A stretch of 64,000 bases of DNA, taken from Paragonimus westermani (taxonomy: Eukaryota > Platyhelminthes > Trematoda > Plagiorchiida > Troglotrematidae). The position numbers and the translations under genes were made by a program. The DNA is taken from positions 4,418-68,417 of the forward strand of contig QNGE01001216.1 of assembly GCA_008508345.1 (NCBI GenBank), read 5' to 3'. Below the pieces are notes generated by a model, which saw only the letters and a program-made list of their open reading frames with translations, was not told the DNA's origin and did not search any database. Each line of letters opens with the position of its first letter. Position 1 is the first letter of the stretch. Shown here in pieces: positions 23,370-34,392 of this stretch.

Positions 23370-24640
23370 GTTGGATGAAAATAAGGCATCGGGGCCGGAA
23401 GACGTCCACTTTGCAACCACTAACGGGAATCTCGCCATGCCGGTTTACCAGGCTGTGTATGTTGTCCGTGAACTAGGCAGGGTTGCCGATGGATTAGACA
23501 ATGGTTGCAACCACCTTGTTTCACGAAGGGAACAAGTAGGAGGAGGCTTTGAACTGCCAGACTTTAAGCCTCACGTCAGTAGTGTTCATCGTCCGTGGAC
23601 GATTTATCAGGGGCAAGGTGATCAAGTGCCAAATGTTAACCACGCAGCCACGCGGCTTTGTGGGGTGAAAATCTTGTCTGACGAATCTGTTGTCCTTCTT
23701 TTATGGAACAACACGACTACTCAGGCAAAGGAGCTGAGGTTTGTTATCTGGATTTTGATTCTGCTAGTCATTGCTTATTATTCACAAAACTAAGAGGTTG
23801 TAACCTGTTTCCAGGAGTACTTGAATGAGTTGAGGCCTCCCTTTACGATAGGCATTTTTATGTACGAATGGAAGGAACTATGTCCTGTATGACAGCTGTC
23901 GGTGGTGGATATCTCCCGAGGCCCGGTTCTAGACTCGTCATTTTTCTCGGTTTATATATAAATGATTTGACCCACAGACTTGATTGTGCCTGTTATTTGT
24001 TTGCATACGATGTGAACTTGTTAATGTATCTTCCTGAGATATCCAAACGGCAAACTTTGACTGGATTGTTTCAGTGGACTGTCCAGTGTAAATTGTCATT
24101 CAATGATAATACCTCCAAACAACTACTGGAGGCCTGTATTGGAGTAGCACCTAAGTTGGAAATTTCATTGATGTCCAATGATTGGTTGAAATCGAAGACT
24201 TAGGGATCCAGGTAGACGTAAACTTCAGGTTCTTAACCCAGTGCGTAACAACCGCTGTATAGGATAATCGAGCTTTATACCAGCTCAAGTTGTCACGAAA
24301 ATCGGAGGTTCCTGTTCATCTGTGCAAGGAGTACGTTCGGCCACATCTCGATTACTGCGTACAAGCGTAGAGTCCCTATCTTTCAAGCGATAAGCGAAAT
24401 CTGGAGGTAGTAAAACGTAGATTCATGAAGATCCTTGTAAAGTTCAACGAATTAGCATGTTAAGTTAACCTAATCTTTCTCAGCTTGAGAAGAAGGACAA
24501 GTTCTTGAAAACTTTCTCGGAGCTTGTTAAGGAGTGTGCCAGAGCAAATATTCCAGCTCTGCTCTTCTCATGGTGGTGTGGTAAAATCTTGAACTAAATT
24601 ACCGCCCATAATAGTAGTGGCCAACACCTCCACCGACTTG
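23370..24640 (+). pseudogene. Decayed CR1-type LINE RT fragment
   Basis: Pieces on the plus strand follow a CR1 RT. DENKASGPEDVH (23,374 onward) is the A-S-G-P-D fingers motif. FLGLYINDLTHRLDCACYLF at about 23,940-24,005 spans motif B to C, with FAYDVNLL replacing FADDVKLL. VEDLGIQVDVNFRF follows near 24,195, EYVRPHLDYCVQA near 24,330 and KRRFMKILVKFNEL near 24,415. There are many stops. The catalytic FADD has become FAYD. Confidence 0.75.
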
Positions 24641-24649
24641 AAATGTATT

Positions 24650-25880
24650 AGTTCTTAGTGTTTCCGGAGATGGTGTAAGGCTTTTTCGTTTCAGCAAGGC
24701 GTATGGTTTTTTCTTTCCCCTTTCCTTGGTTTTAATATTTCTTGCCTGCTCGTCTCTGACTCCCTATTTGTGGCTTTAATGTTTGTTCTGGTTTTATCCT
24801 CTCCTGTCTGTTTTCTCGCCCAATTTTCCCTCCACCCCATTATTTTTACTTCTCTTTTGGACTCAAACCAAGTTCCCGCAGTTGAGTTCATGTCGGCAAT
24901 AACCCTGGCGTTGAACTTGTGTACCGCCAATGGTCATATCGCATTAGTCAACGGCCTTGTAATCACACACCACTCCATCAATGAAATGCTCTCCACCGAA
25001 CTCGAGTGAAACGATTTCTTTCCCAACTGTTGCATTACGGTAAAGTCGTTGGAGCTCACAAGTGCAAGAAACGAGGCATCATTGGTACTCGTCGCAAGTC
25101 CTGTGAACTGAACTGAACCCGTCTCTTCCGTTTTCTTGTTCCTATTCATTTTTATCACCTTCAGCCTACGTATTAACACGCTTTTCCACCTAGACCAACT
25201 TATCTCTCCAAAGCGACCTTACTTTCCGGTCCTTTTCAGTTTTTTTCCGACGGACCTTGTTTACACGGATTTCACTAAGTTGTATATATGGTTTTATATG
25301 TAGTATATGCCACCGCTCTACCTTGCACCCTCCCTTTTCAAACCGGGCCTTCTGTTGAAGAAATCACGTAGCTGCTACGTATAAACAGCCCGTCTCTATC
25401 CAGCATTGTTAATTTCATTGCGGCGGACGATTCGATTTGGACGATGTGCTAGCAGACTGTCACTAACTCTTCCTATTTAACTTTGCTTGCTGACAACCGT
25501 ACTCCTTGCGCCGATTGTAGATGAAGAAACTGATCATGTCTGCGGTAAAGCCTGCCTGCCAGACTAGCATAAAAGACAAGGTTCACATTTCGAACTCATT
25601 GGTCCCCAACAACTGCTGGATCAAAATCCCGAAAGCAGTCCAGTTAGCGAGTACAATGATATGCAGCACACTAGATTCTCAGCACAACAGACGCTGGATA
25701 TTTTGAAACCTTTTAAGCTACTGGACGTCAGACGGAACATTCCTTGTGTTCATTAGCATAAGTTGATGAGGTACACAAGAAGCTCGAGCGTATTCTGGTT
25801 ACCCATCGTGAAGCTTTTCAATGAATAATGCACGGGTTCGAGACCAGAGGTCCAAGATACCCAGAAGCTTGACTGACTGA
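24650..25880. other. No gene recognised
   Basis: The longest frames (minus 24,691-24,930, plus 24,770-25,009, minus 24,934-25,179) overlap each other and carry no known motif. A pyrimidine-rich stretch occurs at 24,680-24,860. Confidence 0.35.
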
Positions 25881-26250
25881 GGAAGTTAACTAAGTAGAAG
25901 GTGGCTTCGTCTCATGGAATGTTGGCAACCTCTTCAAACTAATCCATACCTTTGGCCCAAGGCGTGCATCTTCCATTACAACTACCAACGTTACAAATGA
26001 GACGCTTACACACGATAAGTCAAGGTAGCTGGATAGTTGAGAGGAACACATTTCAAACAATTGCTTTGCTAGCCTCAAGCTTCTTTTGTTGCTGTCACAT
26101 GTATGTGCTGTCGTGTTTTGGTCTTTAAACTTGTAATTATCCGCGCGAACTGAGATGCACCGTAGCATCCTGATTGCCAAACGGGTAAATCCGTCAGCCT
26201 CGATGACCTGGTGTCGTTATTTTACAGTGTCATCTAGGTTTTGACATGGT
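25880..26250 (+). pseudogene. RTE-clade LINE linker fragment
   Basis: Read on the plus strand, about 25,895-26,110 aligns to the region of the 28.6-29.3 kb RTE element that precedes its RT: GNLFKLIHTFGPRRAS here against GKLFKLIRATGPRRSS there, followed by a similar T-L-x-x-x-KSR block. It is heavily mutated and only one short segment survives. Confidence 0.65.
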
Positions 26251-27530
26251 GGCTTCGGCTATTGTGAACGATTGAAATCGTCCTTGTTCTATTGGAACCA
26301 GCCAAATCAGAAGACGAAATCTTCAGCGCGTACACCTTACATCTGGCACAGCAGACTTAAACACTACAAGAGACAGGGAACATGGTTTGTGTAAAACGAG
26401 TTGAGAACAATACAGGAAAACGAGAATCGCCAGAACGCATCCTAAGGCACTCTTCCCGGCGACCAAAACAAACTTCCTAGAGCTGTCACGAAATATTCAA
26501 TCTGAGGCTCACTCTTCGCGGTCCTCTGACTTGTATAATCTGGTACATTATTGCTTTCCCAGCAGATCACTCAATGTGGATGACGCGTTTTGCCTTGTTT
26601 CTGGTTGCTTGCAGTTGTGTAGTAGATTTAAGCGGTGTTGGAGATAAGGTCTGAGCATAATTCAGGAATATAATCCATAAATTGCTCGCTACATGATGTC
26701 AGGTGCCGAGGTGAGACCGCTTCTTCTCGGCCATTGGGAAGTTGCACATGAGCGTATTGCGAGTTAAAGTCTCACAGCAGCATCTCTATAGCAGCGAGGT
26801 GGTATTTGGAGGAACGGGCATTCTTAGACGTCATCACAGGACCAGGAGTAGATAACTCGTCAGGTAATGATATTAATGCTGAAGACTTCCGATCATAGTA
26901 ATGTATTTGTTCGTGTGAAGCAGCATTTGTACCCACGCAAATCAAATATCTGACTGAATGTATGGCATCTAGAAGGGCAGATTCCCAATAACCACAAAGT
27001 AAACATCGAAAAGACAGTACTAAAGTGATTGCTTTCCACAACGAGCCGTTGAGACGCCCCACTAGGCTTTATTTGCAGACTATAAGATGGGTGTGACTAG
27101 TTACGGCGTCTCGTTCTTGCAGCAAGATTTTAAGAGATTCTGGCTTGACCGCTGAGCCATGGTCACAATGTGTGTATGAGGGCATACCAAACGAAGAAAA
27201 TACTTGACAGAGACAGCATGTGACATTAGGTGTAGTTGTATCAGTGCATGCGAATGAAAAAAGAAAACGCGAATCATCTTCGAGGGTTGTGAGTATATAT
27301 CAATTAGTTGAAAATCCCCGAAGTAGTTATCATAAAACGGTGTACCGAACAAACTCCTTTTCAGTTGCTCATCGTCAAGCCAACTACATACTGATATGAA
27401 ACTCTGTTTTCACAGCTAAGCTAATACCACATTTGAGCTCACTTGAGGTCAACTACGTCATAGATACACATGGAGACAATATATTGATACGAATGCGTCA
27501 ATTATGATGCAACGGGAACCGTAGCAGTTT
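26251..27530. other. No gene recognised
   Basis: Two minus-strand frames (26,772-27,062 and 27,101-27,352) are open but have no recognisable domain. The right end borders the RTE element 3' tail. Confidence 0.35.
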
Positions 27531-29285
27531 CATCATCATCATAGACAGCAATACATCAGTGGTTCACACCAATGCTTAACTGCCACACAACCATGAAGAA
27601 ACAGCAAACCCTATATAGGAAGAAAGGGGGCGAAAAAAGAAGGGGATGGGAAGGGACCTAACTACTGAAAATGACTACGTCCATATTCAAACATTCAACA
27701 TCAAGGTGCCTACACCTTGCAAACAAACAACCGAGCTGCAAGTGAGAGTAAGGNNNNNNNNNNNNNNNNNNNNNNNNNNNNNNNNNNNNNNNNNNNNNNN
27801 NNNNNNNNNNNNNNNNNNNNNNNNNNNNNNNNNNNNNNNNNNNNNNNNNNNNNNNNNNNNNNNNNNNNNNNNNNNNNNNNNNNNNNNNNNNNNNNNNNNN
27901 NNNNNNNNNNNNNNNNNNNNNNNNNNNNNNNNNNNNNNNNNNNNNNNNNNNNNNNNNNNNNNNNNNNNNNNNNNNNNNNNNNNNNNNNNNNNNNNNNNNN
28001 NNNNNNNNNNNNNNNNNNNNNNNNNNNNNNNNNNNNNNNNNNNNNNNNNNNNNNNNNNNNNNNNNNNNNNNNNNNNNNNNNNNNNNNNNNNNNNNNNNNN
28101 NNNNNNNNNNNNNNNNNNNNNNNNNNNNNNNNNNNNNNNNNNNNNNNNNNNNNNNNNNNNNNNNNNNNNNNNNNNNNNNNNNNNNNNNNNNNNNNNNNNN
28201 NNNNNNNNNNNNNNNNNNNNNNNNNNNNNNNNNNNNNNNNNNNNNNNNNNNNNNNNNNNNNNNNNNNNNNNNNNNNNNNNNNNNNNNNNNNNNNNNNNNN
28301 NNNNNNNNNNNNNNNNNNNNNNNNNNNNNNNNNNNNNNNNNNNNAGTGCCGACAGTATGTTCACGTACTTAGTCGGCACACCTCTGCGTTTGAGCGACTC
28401 TAAAAGTGCAGATCGATCCACTGAATCGAACGCACCTTTATAGTCGAGAAACACAACAATTGTTGGCTGGCGGTACACATGACGCTGCTCACAAATTTGA
28501 CGAAAAGTGAAAATGTGATCTACACGTCCCCGCCCGGGGAGAACCCCTACCTGTTCTTCCCTAATGTTTACCTCTCAAGCTGCAGTGAGTCGACGAAGTA
28601 TAATGGTTGCTAGAACCCTAGAAATGACTGGGGTCAAACTAATTCCGCCGTGGTTTTTGCAAGAGCCCCTGATACCTTTCTTGAATATAGGAACTATTAT
28701 CGAGTGACTCCAACTCGAGGGGAAAGTTTCCGTCGTCCACACAAGTTGAAATAAATGAGTCAAAGCTTCTATCAACGCCTCTCCCCCTTCTCTGAAAAGT
28801 GCTGGCACAAGGTCATCTGGACCAGCAGCCTTATTACGCTTGGGAGCCGCAATGCAATTGCGTACCTCAGTCTCAGTGGGTGGTTCCAAGTCTACCGACA
28901 AGGACACTACATCAAAAGTTTGTGGCGGCAACGCGGTGGAAGCAGGAGGCCAGTTGAATTGACCCTCAAAGTGTTCCGCCCATCGCTCTAACCTTCTGGA
29001 TTTATTATAGATGAGTGTGCCATCTGTGTCGCTGATAGCTTCACTGACAGACGATCGCCTGGGACCAGTGGCACGGATAAGCTTAAACAGTTTGCCAGTG
29101 TTTCCAGAAGTAAAAGCCGTCTCCACCTCCTTAACTTTTCCCAATAACCAAGCCTCACGATCAGCATTTAGGCTACGTTTCAGTTTCCTACGGACATCTC
29201 TTCTACACTTGTTATATGAACTGCCAGAAGGGACGTTCCACCTGGCTTCTAACAACTCCAGGGATTTCTCCACGAGGTAAGGGAT
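27531..29285 (-). mobile_element. RTE-clade LINE, 5'-truncated, interrupted by assembly gap
   Basis: On the minus strand a 232-codon frame (28,575-29,273) holds the pre-RT linker and the RT start: CIAAPKRNKAAGPDDLVPAL, then SHSIIVPIFKKG. After one stop it continues at 28,346-28,500 with GVLPGRGRVDHIFTF and TIVVFLDYKGAFDSVDR (RT motif A) and runs into 591 Ns. Beyond the gap only 3' sequence remains, ending at a CATCATCATCAT run (27,531-27,542), a short tandem tail as is typical of RTE 3' ends. The endonuclease is absent. Apart from the stop near 28,575 and the gap, this is the best preserved RTE copy in the window. Confidence 0.82.
27754..28344. other. Assembly gap (591 N)
   Basis: A run of N lies inside the RTE element where RT motifs B and C should be. 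The length may be an estimate by the assembler. Confidence 0.99.
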
Positions 29286-29700
29286 GTTACCGAACTAAGT
29301 TCATGTTACTCTGCTAACTCGTAATAGTAGGAAAACTATTAAATTCATAATCGCCATGGCCGAGGTTAATCGAACTACACCAGTTAGGTGTTATTGTCAA
29401 CGTGATGTCATTGTTGAACTGAGAATCGTTTGGCAATAAGGAATACAGAAGATCCATAGCACCACTTTCGGTACACCAAAACTTGTTTTGGTTTTCCCAC
29501 CCTCACGAAGTAGCAACGTAATATGAACTTCGTTCAGTGACACCCCTCACCTAGGGCCTAAAAGGGAGACATATAAAAAGGTATAATGCAGATGACTGAT
29601 TAAGGTCAGACGATTGGGAGAATGACTGCTCGAACCGCACTTTCGAATTCAAGTGTGGATAACAAAATCTATGACCCACTGACAGCACTTTAATAACCGA
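29286..29700. other. No gene recognised
   Basis: This is the junction between the truncated RTE end and the Penelope-like relic. Only short frames and no repeat match were seen. Confidence 0.35.
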
Positions 29701-30790
29701 AACTGACGATGGACTATCTACGTGATTTTGTTTTGACCAACAATCTAGATGTCTGCATATCCTTAACAGAACTGAAACAGCTACTGTGCTTTTTTACCCA
29801 CAACGTACAATTTAAATTCACGGGAGAACTATGTCGACGAATGGATAATGTAGCAATGGAATCCTCATTGGGGGCATTGTTTGGAGACATGTTCATGGTG
29901 AAGCTTGAAAGCGACCATCTAGAAGAAGCCATTCCCAGGTGTGGTGTTTATGGGCGATATATGAATGATATCCCATGTGTGGTTAGCGAAAATGCTATTC
30001 TAACAGATATCCATTTTCAAATCGGTCCACAGGAACGCAACATTTACACTAGAACGTTGAAGTAACAATGAACTAGCCTTCTTCTGTTGAATGCAAAGTC
30101 TATAGGAAAGGGACCTGGAATGTGCATATATCCATTTCAGTAGGTTTGTCCCTCTAATACAAAAGATCCTTAACTGTTTGACCAATAGAGCCAAATGAAT
30201 ATATACACAGGATACGATTTCCGATTAACCATCGTTCCTACGCACATGATTCTTGCAAAATGGCTGCTCGGGCCGATTTGTAGACAAAACTATGTAACGT
30301 CGCGAGAAAAAGGATGAGGCCCCTAGCAGAAAAAACGTACATTTTGTTGCCACCAAAAGTGATACGCCTGCTGAGAGAACCACTAAGAGACTCGAAACTG
30401 TTATCAATAGAAAATTTCGTGCTGTCAAATTGTCTGTTTGTTCCAACTCTACTCCAGCCTTGAGTCCACGGTTAAAGAATGAAGTGCCTGTTTCTGCGGC
30501 CTCTTTTTGTATACACTCATTTACTTGTTTCCTTGGAACTAATAACGTGGGTTGCACGGTAAGGCACTTGTCTGAGCATATCTGTGAGTATCATCCATCC
30601 CGGATCAATAGCGGAGTCACCAAAACAATTAACAACACAATTTTGGCACATCGTCGGTTCGCACCATACCATCAACCCGGCCTCCACTTTTCCTCCGATT
30701 TACTATGTCAAGAACACTCAACCAAATGCCATGAGATGCCGAAGCATGGCCACAGTTGAGGCGGTCGAAGTCTGATTGAATGTTCCACCA
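29700..30790 (+). pseudogene. Decayed Penelope-like element (RT + GIY-YIG remnant)
   Basis: The frame 29,709-30,065 reads as a Penelope-like RT: FKFTGELCRRMDNVAMES, SLGALFGDMFMVKLE, then YGRYMNDIPCVVS, where the family has Y-V/M-D-D. After a frame break, about 30,090-30,165 gives VYRKGTWNVHISISVG and YKRSLTV, the downstream RT block. About 30,430-30,700 gives SAASFCIHSFTC, then NVGCTVRHLSEHICEYHPS and TILAH, matching the layout of the carboxy GIY-YIG endonuclease (C-x-x-x-Y-I-G-R-T-x-R-x-L-x-x-R-x-x-E-H), with key residues lost. Element class is from family knowledge; motifs and order are seen here. Confidence 0.75.
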
Positions 30791-33700
30791 TGGTGCGCAC
30801 AGAGGTGTTTGATTAGGCCGTGTCACAGCTCACCATCCAAACTGCTACGGTTCCAGTTGCGCCATAATTATATCGTAGTTATGTATCAGTTACTGCTCAC
30901 TGAACGAAGAGGACCTCTGAAGTGAACATTGATTCATTCACAAGGTTGGGTGAGTTTGATAGGTCTGCATTCACAGTTTAAAGACGTGGTTTTTCTTCAG
31001 CGCACACGTAACACCATGCAGTCGTAGCTTTCACCTGTGGTAAATAAGGCAAGTTTTTACTGCGAACAAAATGAACCATGCATTTAACCCCATGATGATA
31101 TAATGAGTCGTGTAGTTCATTGAAGTTCATAATAGAAGCAGTGGAAGAACATTAAATATGAGATGAGGTACGCGTCACATAGTTACCTTTTACACGACGA
31201 TAAACGAAATCGTAATGAAAAGACGATAGTTCAGTTCTTCAGCGCTGATTACCACCGTTGGTAAAACCAAGTAATCTTCGGTCGGTGATGAAACTGAAAG
31301 TTGTTCCGCGGCAAGTGTTGCCTCCAATTCCGTATGCCATTAGCGATTATACTTGCCTCCTTTTTGATAGAAAAAGGATTTCTTTCACCATATGTCAACA
31401 TTCTGGAGAAGATTACTGGCATGCCATTTTTATGAAGCGTCGTTGCATTTGCTCATCAGATGAATCTGTTTCCACCACAGAAGGTGCACAATGATCGACG
31501 GTAGTAATCATGGCTTTCTTTAATTCCTTCTTCAACTTCACACGTGATTTATCGGTATCATCTGACACAGTAATTGCTTTGTTATGTATGACGGTGTGGT
31601 TATTATCAGAAGAATGCTAAATTAAATGAGGTTAATGTGAAAACATGTTTGCGATACTCTTTTGTGACTTCAAATCACATGGGCTTCGTTTAATGTATAA
31701 CGACCGTACTCGCTACAGGAAAAAGTAAACAAGGTTTGCGCAACACGAGTAAAATGGCAACACAAGAACACAAAGACTCTTCGAAACGTACATCACACAA
31801 CAGTCTATCGGAATCAGAGTTAATCGATAATACCTCCCATGTTCAAGGAAAGAATCGGATTTTGTGAAAGTTACAAGGAATAAGCTCAACCTAGGTTGTG
31901 GTTAAGATTCTAGCTTCGGTTATACTGCACCAGTGGAAGTAGATGTTAGGAGTGAACTAGAGATTTCTTTCCTAACGGAGATGTGTTGGTCAGATTATCT
32001 GCTTTCGCTTTACGTATCGTCAAATAACAGTCATCCGTTTTTTTCAAAGGTGCGTTTGACTCAATTTAAATGTAGTCGTCCAAGCCCAGGATGGTGTCGA
32101 AAAAGTACATAAGTACGTCAGCCCAGATTCTGTTTGGTATATTCAACACCAACGTCGATGTTTATGTGGGCTATCCCTTCCTACCATTTGTATTCACTTT
32201 CACCAGAATAAGTAATGGAAAATCGTCTATGGCACTCGCTGAATGCTACCATTGACTCTCTGTTTGGTTACCAGTTGCTTGGTCTTGTCTACTTTGTTGA
32301 TAAGTTTTTCAGCAACACATACGACGTTAGGAAATACCTTTCGTCCTGCTAAGTATTTGAAGACGCGTTTCACATTTTCAGAATAAAACTTTTTTTCGCA
32401 AAACTGTAGTAGTTACGCATGTCCAACGTTAGATGACGAAGTTATGGATATTACTCTCCGGCTTTGGAATCTGCCTGCTGTATAAGGATTAGGGAAGGTG
32501 AAATAGAGACCCCTGTCTCCAAGGCTGAGGTGATCCCTGCTGATCTGTCATCTTTGGTTTCACTCGGAAGGTTGAGAGGCACTTATACCTCTAAGGACAG
32601 TGAGAGTGGTACTACTCTACGGTTACCAACTATGGTCATTCAGATTAGAAGAGAAACTGTTTTAGACACTACACCGTTGACACCCATGTTTAGTCGGTTA
32701 AATCGAATGGCATTAACATGCGAAAAAAGCCGAAGTTGAGAGGTGGACATTCGGTGAAGTGGATCATATGAGTGAATCTGCAGAGGTTTCATTTTGTTTA
32801 ATTCTCGAGTAGATAAATTAAGTACTAACGCGAAGCAGAGAGGCTTGCTTTGTGTGAATAGAGGCCTCAGGTTTCAGACGTTAATCGTCGGGAATTGAGA
32901 TGCAGTGGCTTATTTGACAGGATGAAAACGATGATCAAGAATGATGTTTTGTTATACATAAAAACAATTATACAGCACTTCTGGAAGCTGTTTAACAGCA
33001 AATTGTTCAAGTTCTCCAAACCAAGTCTTATGATAGTTTCTCGAACTTAGAGTGTACTCATTTGAGTTTCTAATGTTGCCCGGTAACCAGTTACTCACTT
33101 TCCTAAACTCTAATTAACGTGAATACCCATATAAAGCTTCCCAAGTACAAATAGTTTGTGGTTGGATTGGATGTCAGGAAACAGTCCGTAAATTGTGCAG
33201 GCGATCGGCAGTCACAGTTCAGAAGCTTTGCATCCTTACATTATTTTGCACCATTGTTTTAAAGCTTGGTCTACTCGAGCGAAAGACGTCCGCCAGTCAT
33301 CCATTTTTGACGACCACTGTTTGCCTGATTCCTCGTCAATAACAGAATCGTCATATGAACGGTGTGACTGCCAGACAACAGATCCTCAGTTTTCAATCTG
33401 AATATCTATCTGAATACCTCCGCAGTATAATGGATTTTATTGACTCGGCTCTACGCTTCTTATTGTGGCGAAAAGTCGTCCAATAGAGCAACACCTTTAT
33501 TATCTGACTCGCAAGTTCCCACGCTACGCACATACTCGTGTTTATGAATCGGAAATCCAATCCACATCGTAGCGACGGTTTCCCCTTACTCATCGTGTCC
33601 ACTTCTGCCTGGTTTTGTGCGTGTAGCTGACACTTTCTGTTATGGACTTTTACTTACCATTTCCCGCTCTTTGATACCCCTTCGTTGAGTGACGGCTCGT

Positions 33701-34130
33701 TCTCTTGCCCATGTTGTCCGCATTCCATCCGCTGTGGGTTTTCTCTTCACACCTCATCACCGCGTCGTGATATTTCACTGAATAATCGCGCTTCCGACTT
33801 CGTCCTCCATCACAGTATGACATCCCGCTGCTTAACTCGTCGTATCTCACTTACAGAAGCCGGAGCGACTAAAGAAGGTGAAGTGGTACCCGGACAATGG
33901 ATTGCCACCGAGACGTAAAGCGGCCGACTTTAAGGCATACTTCCGTTGACTCAATGCGTCTCCCTAATTCGGAATCAAAAGGTTCGAGACATTCTCCCTG
34001 ACATTGTATGATATGGTTCGGAACTGTCGTCGATGGCGCCTCTCTGGAGACTTTGTATATTGAATATGTGCCCAATTTCCTATATTTTCTGTATGTTGTG
34101 TGGCAGTGTGCATTCCTCTGTTGTGTTCGG
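30791..34130. other. Intergenic, no gene recognised
   Basis: There are scattered short open frames (plus 31,258-31,494; plus 32,464-32,739; plus 33,195-33,401), none with motifs or matching splice sites. This is the 5' flank of the N4BP1/KHNYN-like gene and may contain its regulatory DNA. Confidence 0.4.
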
Positions 34131-34139
34131 TGCCACACT

Positions 34140-34146
34140 TATATAA
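34140..34146 (+). promoter_or_regulatory. Possible TATA element upstream of exon 1
   Basis: TATATAA lies 100 bases upstream of the chosen ATG at 34,246, which would leave a short leader. The surrounding sequence is T-rich. The assignment rests only on sequence and spacing; flatworm promoters often lack TATA. Confidence 0.25.
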
Positions 34147-34245
34147 CTTTTGCCGTCTTTCGTGTGTTTTCCTTTGTAGTGGGATGTTGCGTAGGGTTTG
34201 CATTTTCGATTTGCCGAAGGATAGTCTATTTTGACTTTGAGTCCA

Positions 34246-34392
34246 ATGGAGATTTACATAACTGTCCCCACGGTCGTAGATGATTTGGACGTGCTTGTTT
34301 GGCGGATGGAAAAATTCCACGGAGTTACAGCTCATCTTATCGGCGATCGTGTTAAACTTATAGGATCTGCTGACAAGTTATTGCCTGCACAA
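34246..34392 (+). CDS. KH-NYN gene exon 1
   Basis: The ATG at 34,246 opens 49 codons (MEIYITVPTVVDDLDVL, then MEKFHGVTAHLIG) ending in phase 0 at a GTGCGT donor. Upstream the frame is open only briefly, and the protein starts where N4BP1-type proteins start, just before their first KH-like strand-helix unit. The 47-base intron that follows contains in-frame stops, so it must be removed. Confidence 0.7.

Noticed and set aside
27646..28478. Long open frames on both strands across 27.65-28.48 kb
   Set aside because: They are open only because the N run has no stops. The sole real coding signal is the RT motif A part at 28,346-28,478 on the minus strand.
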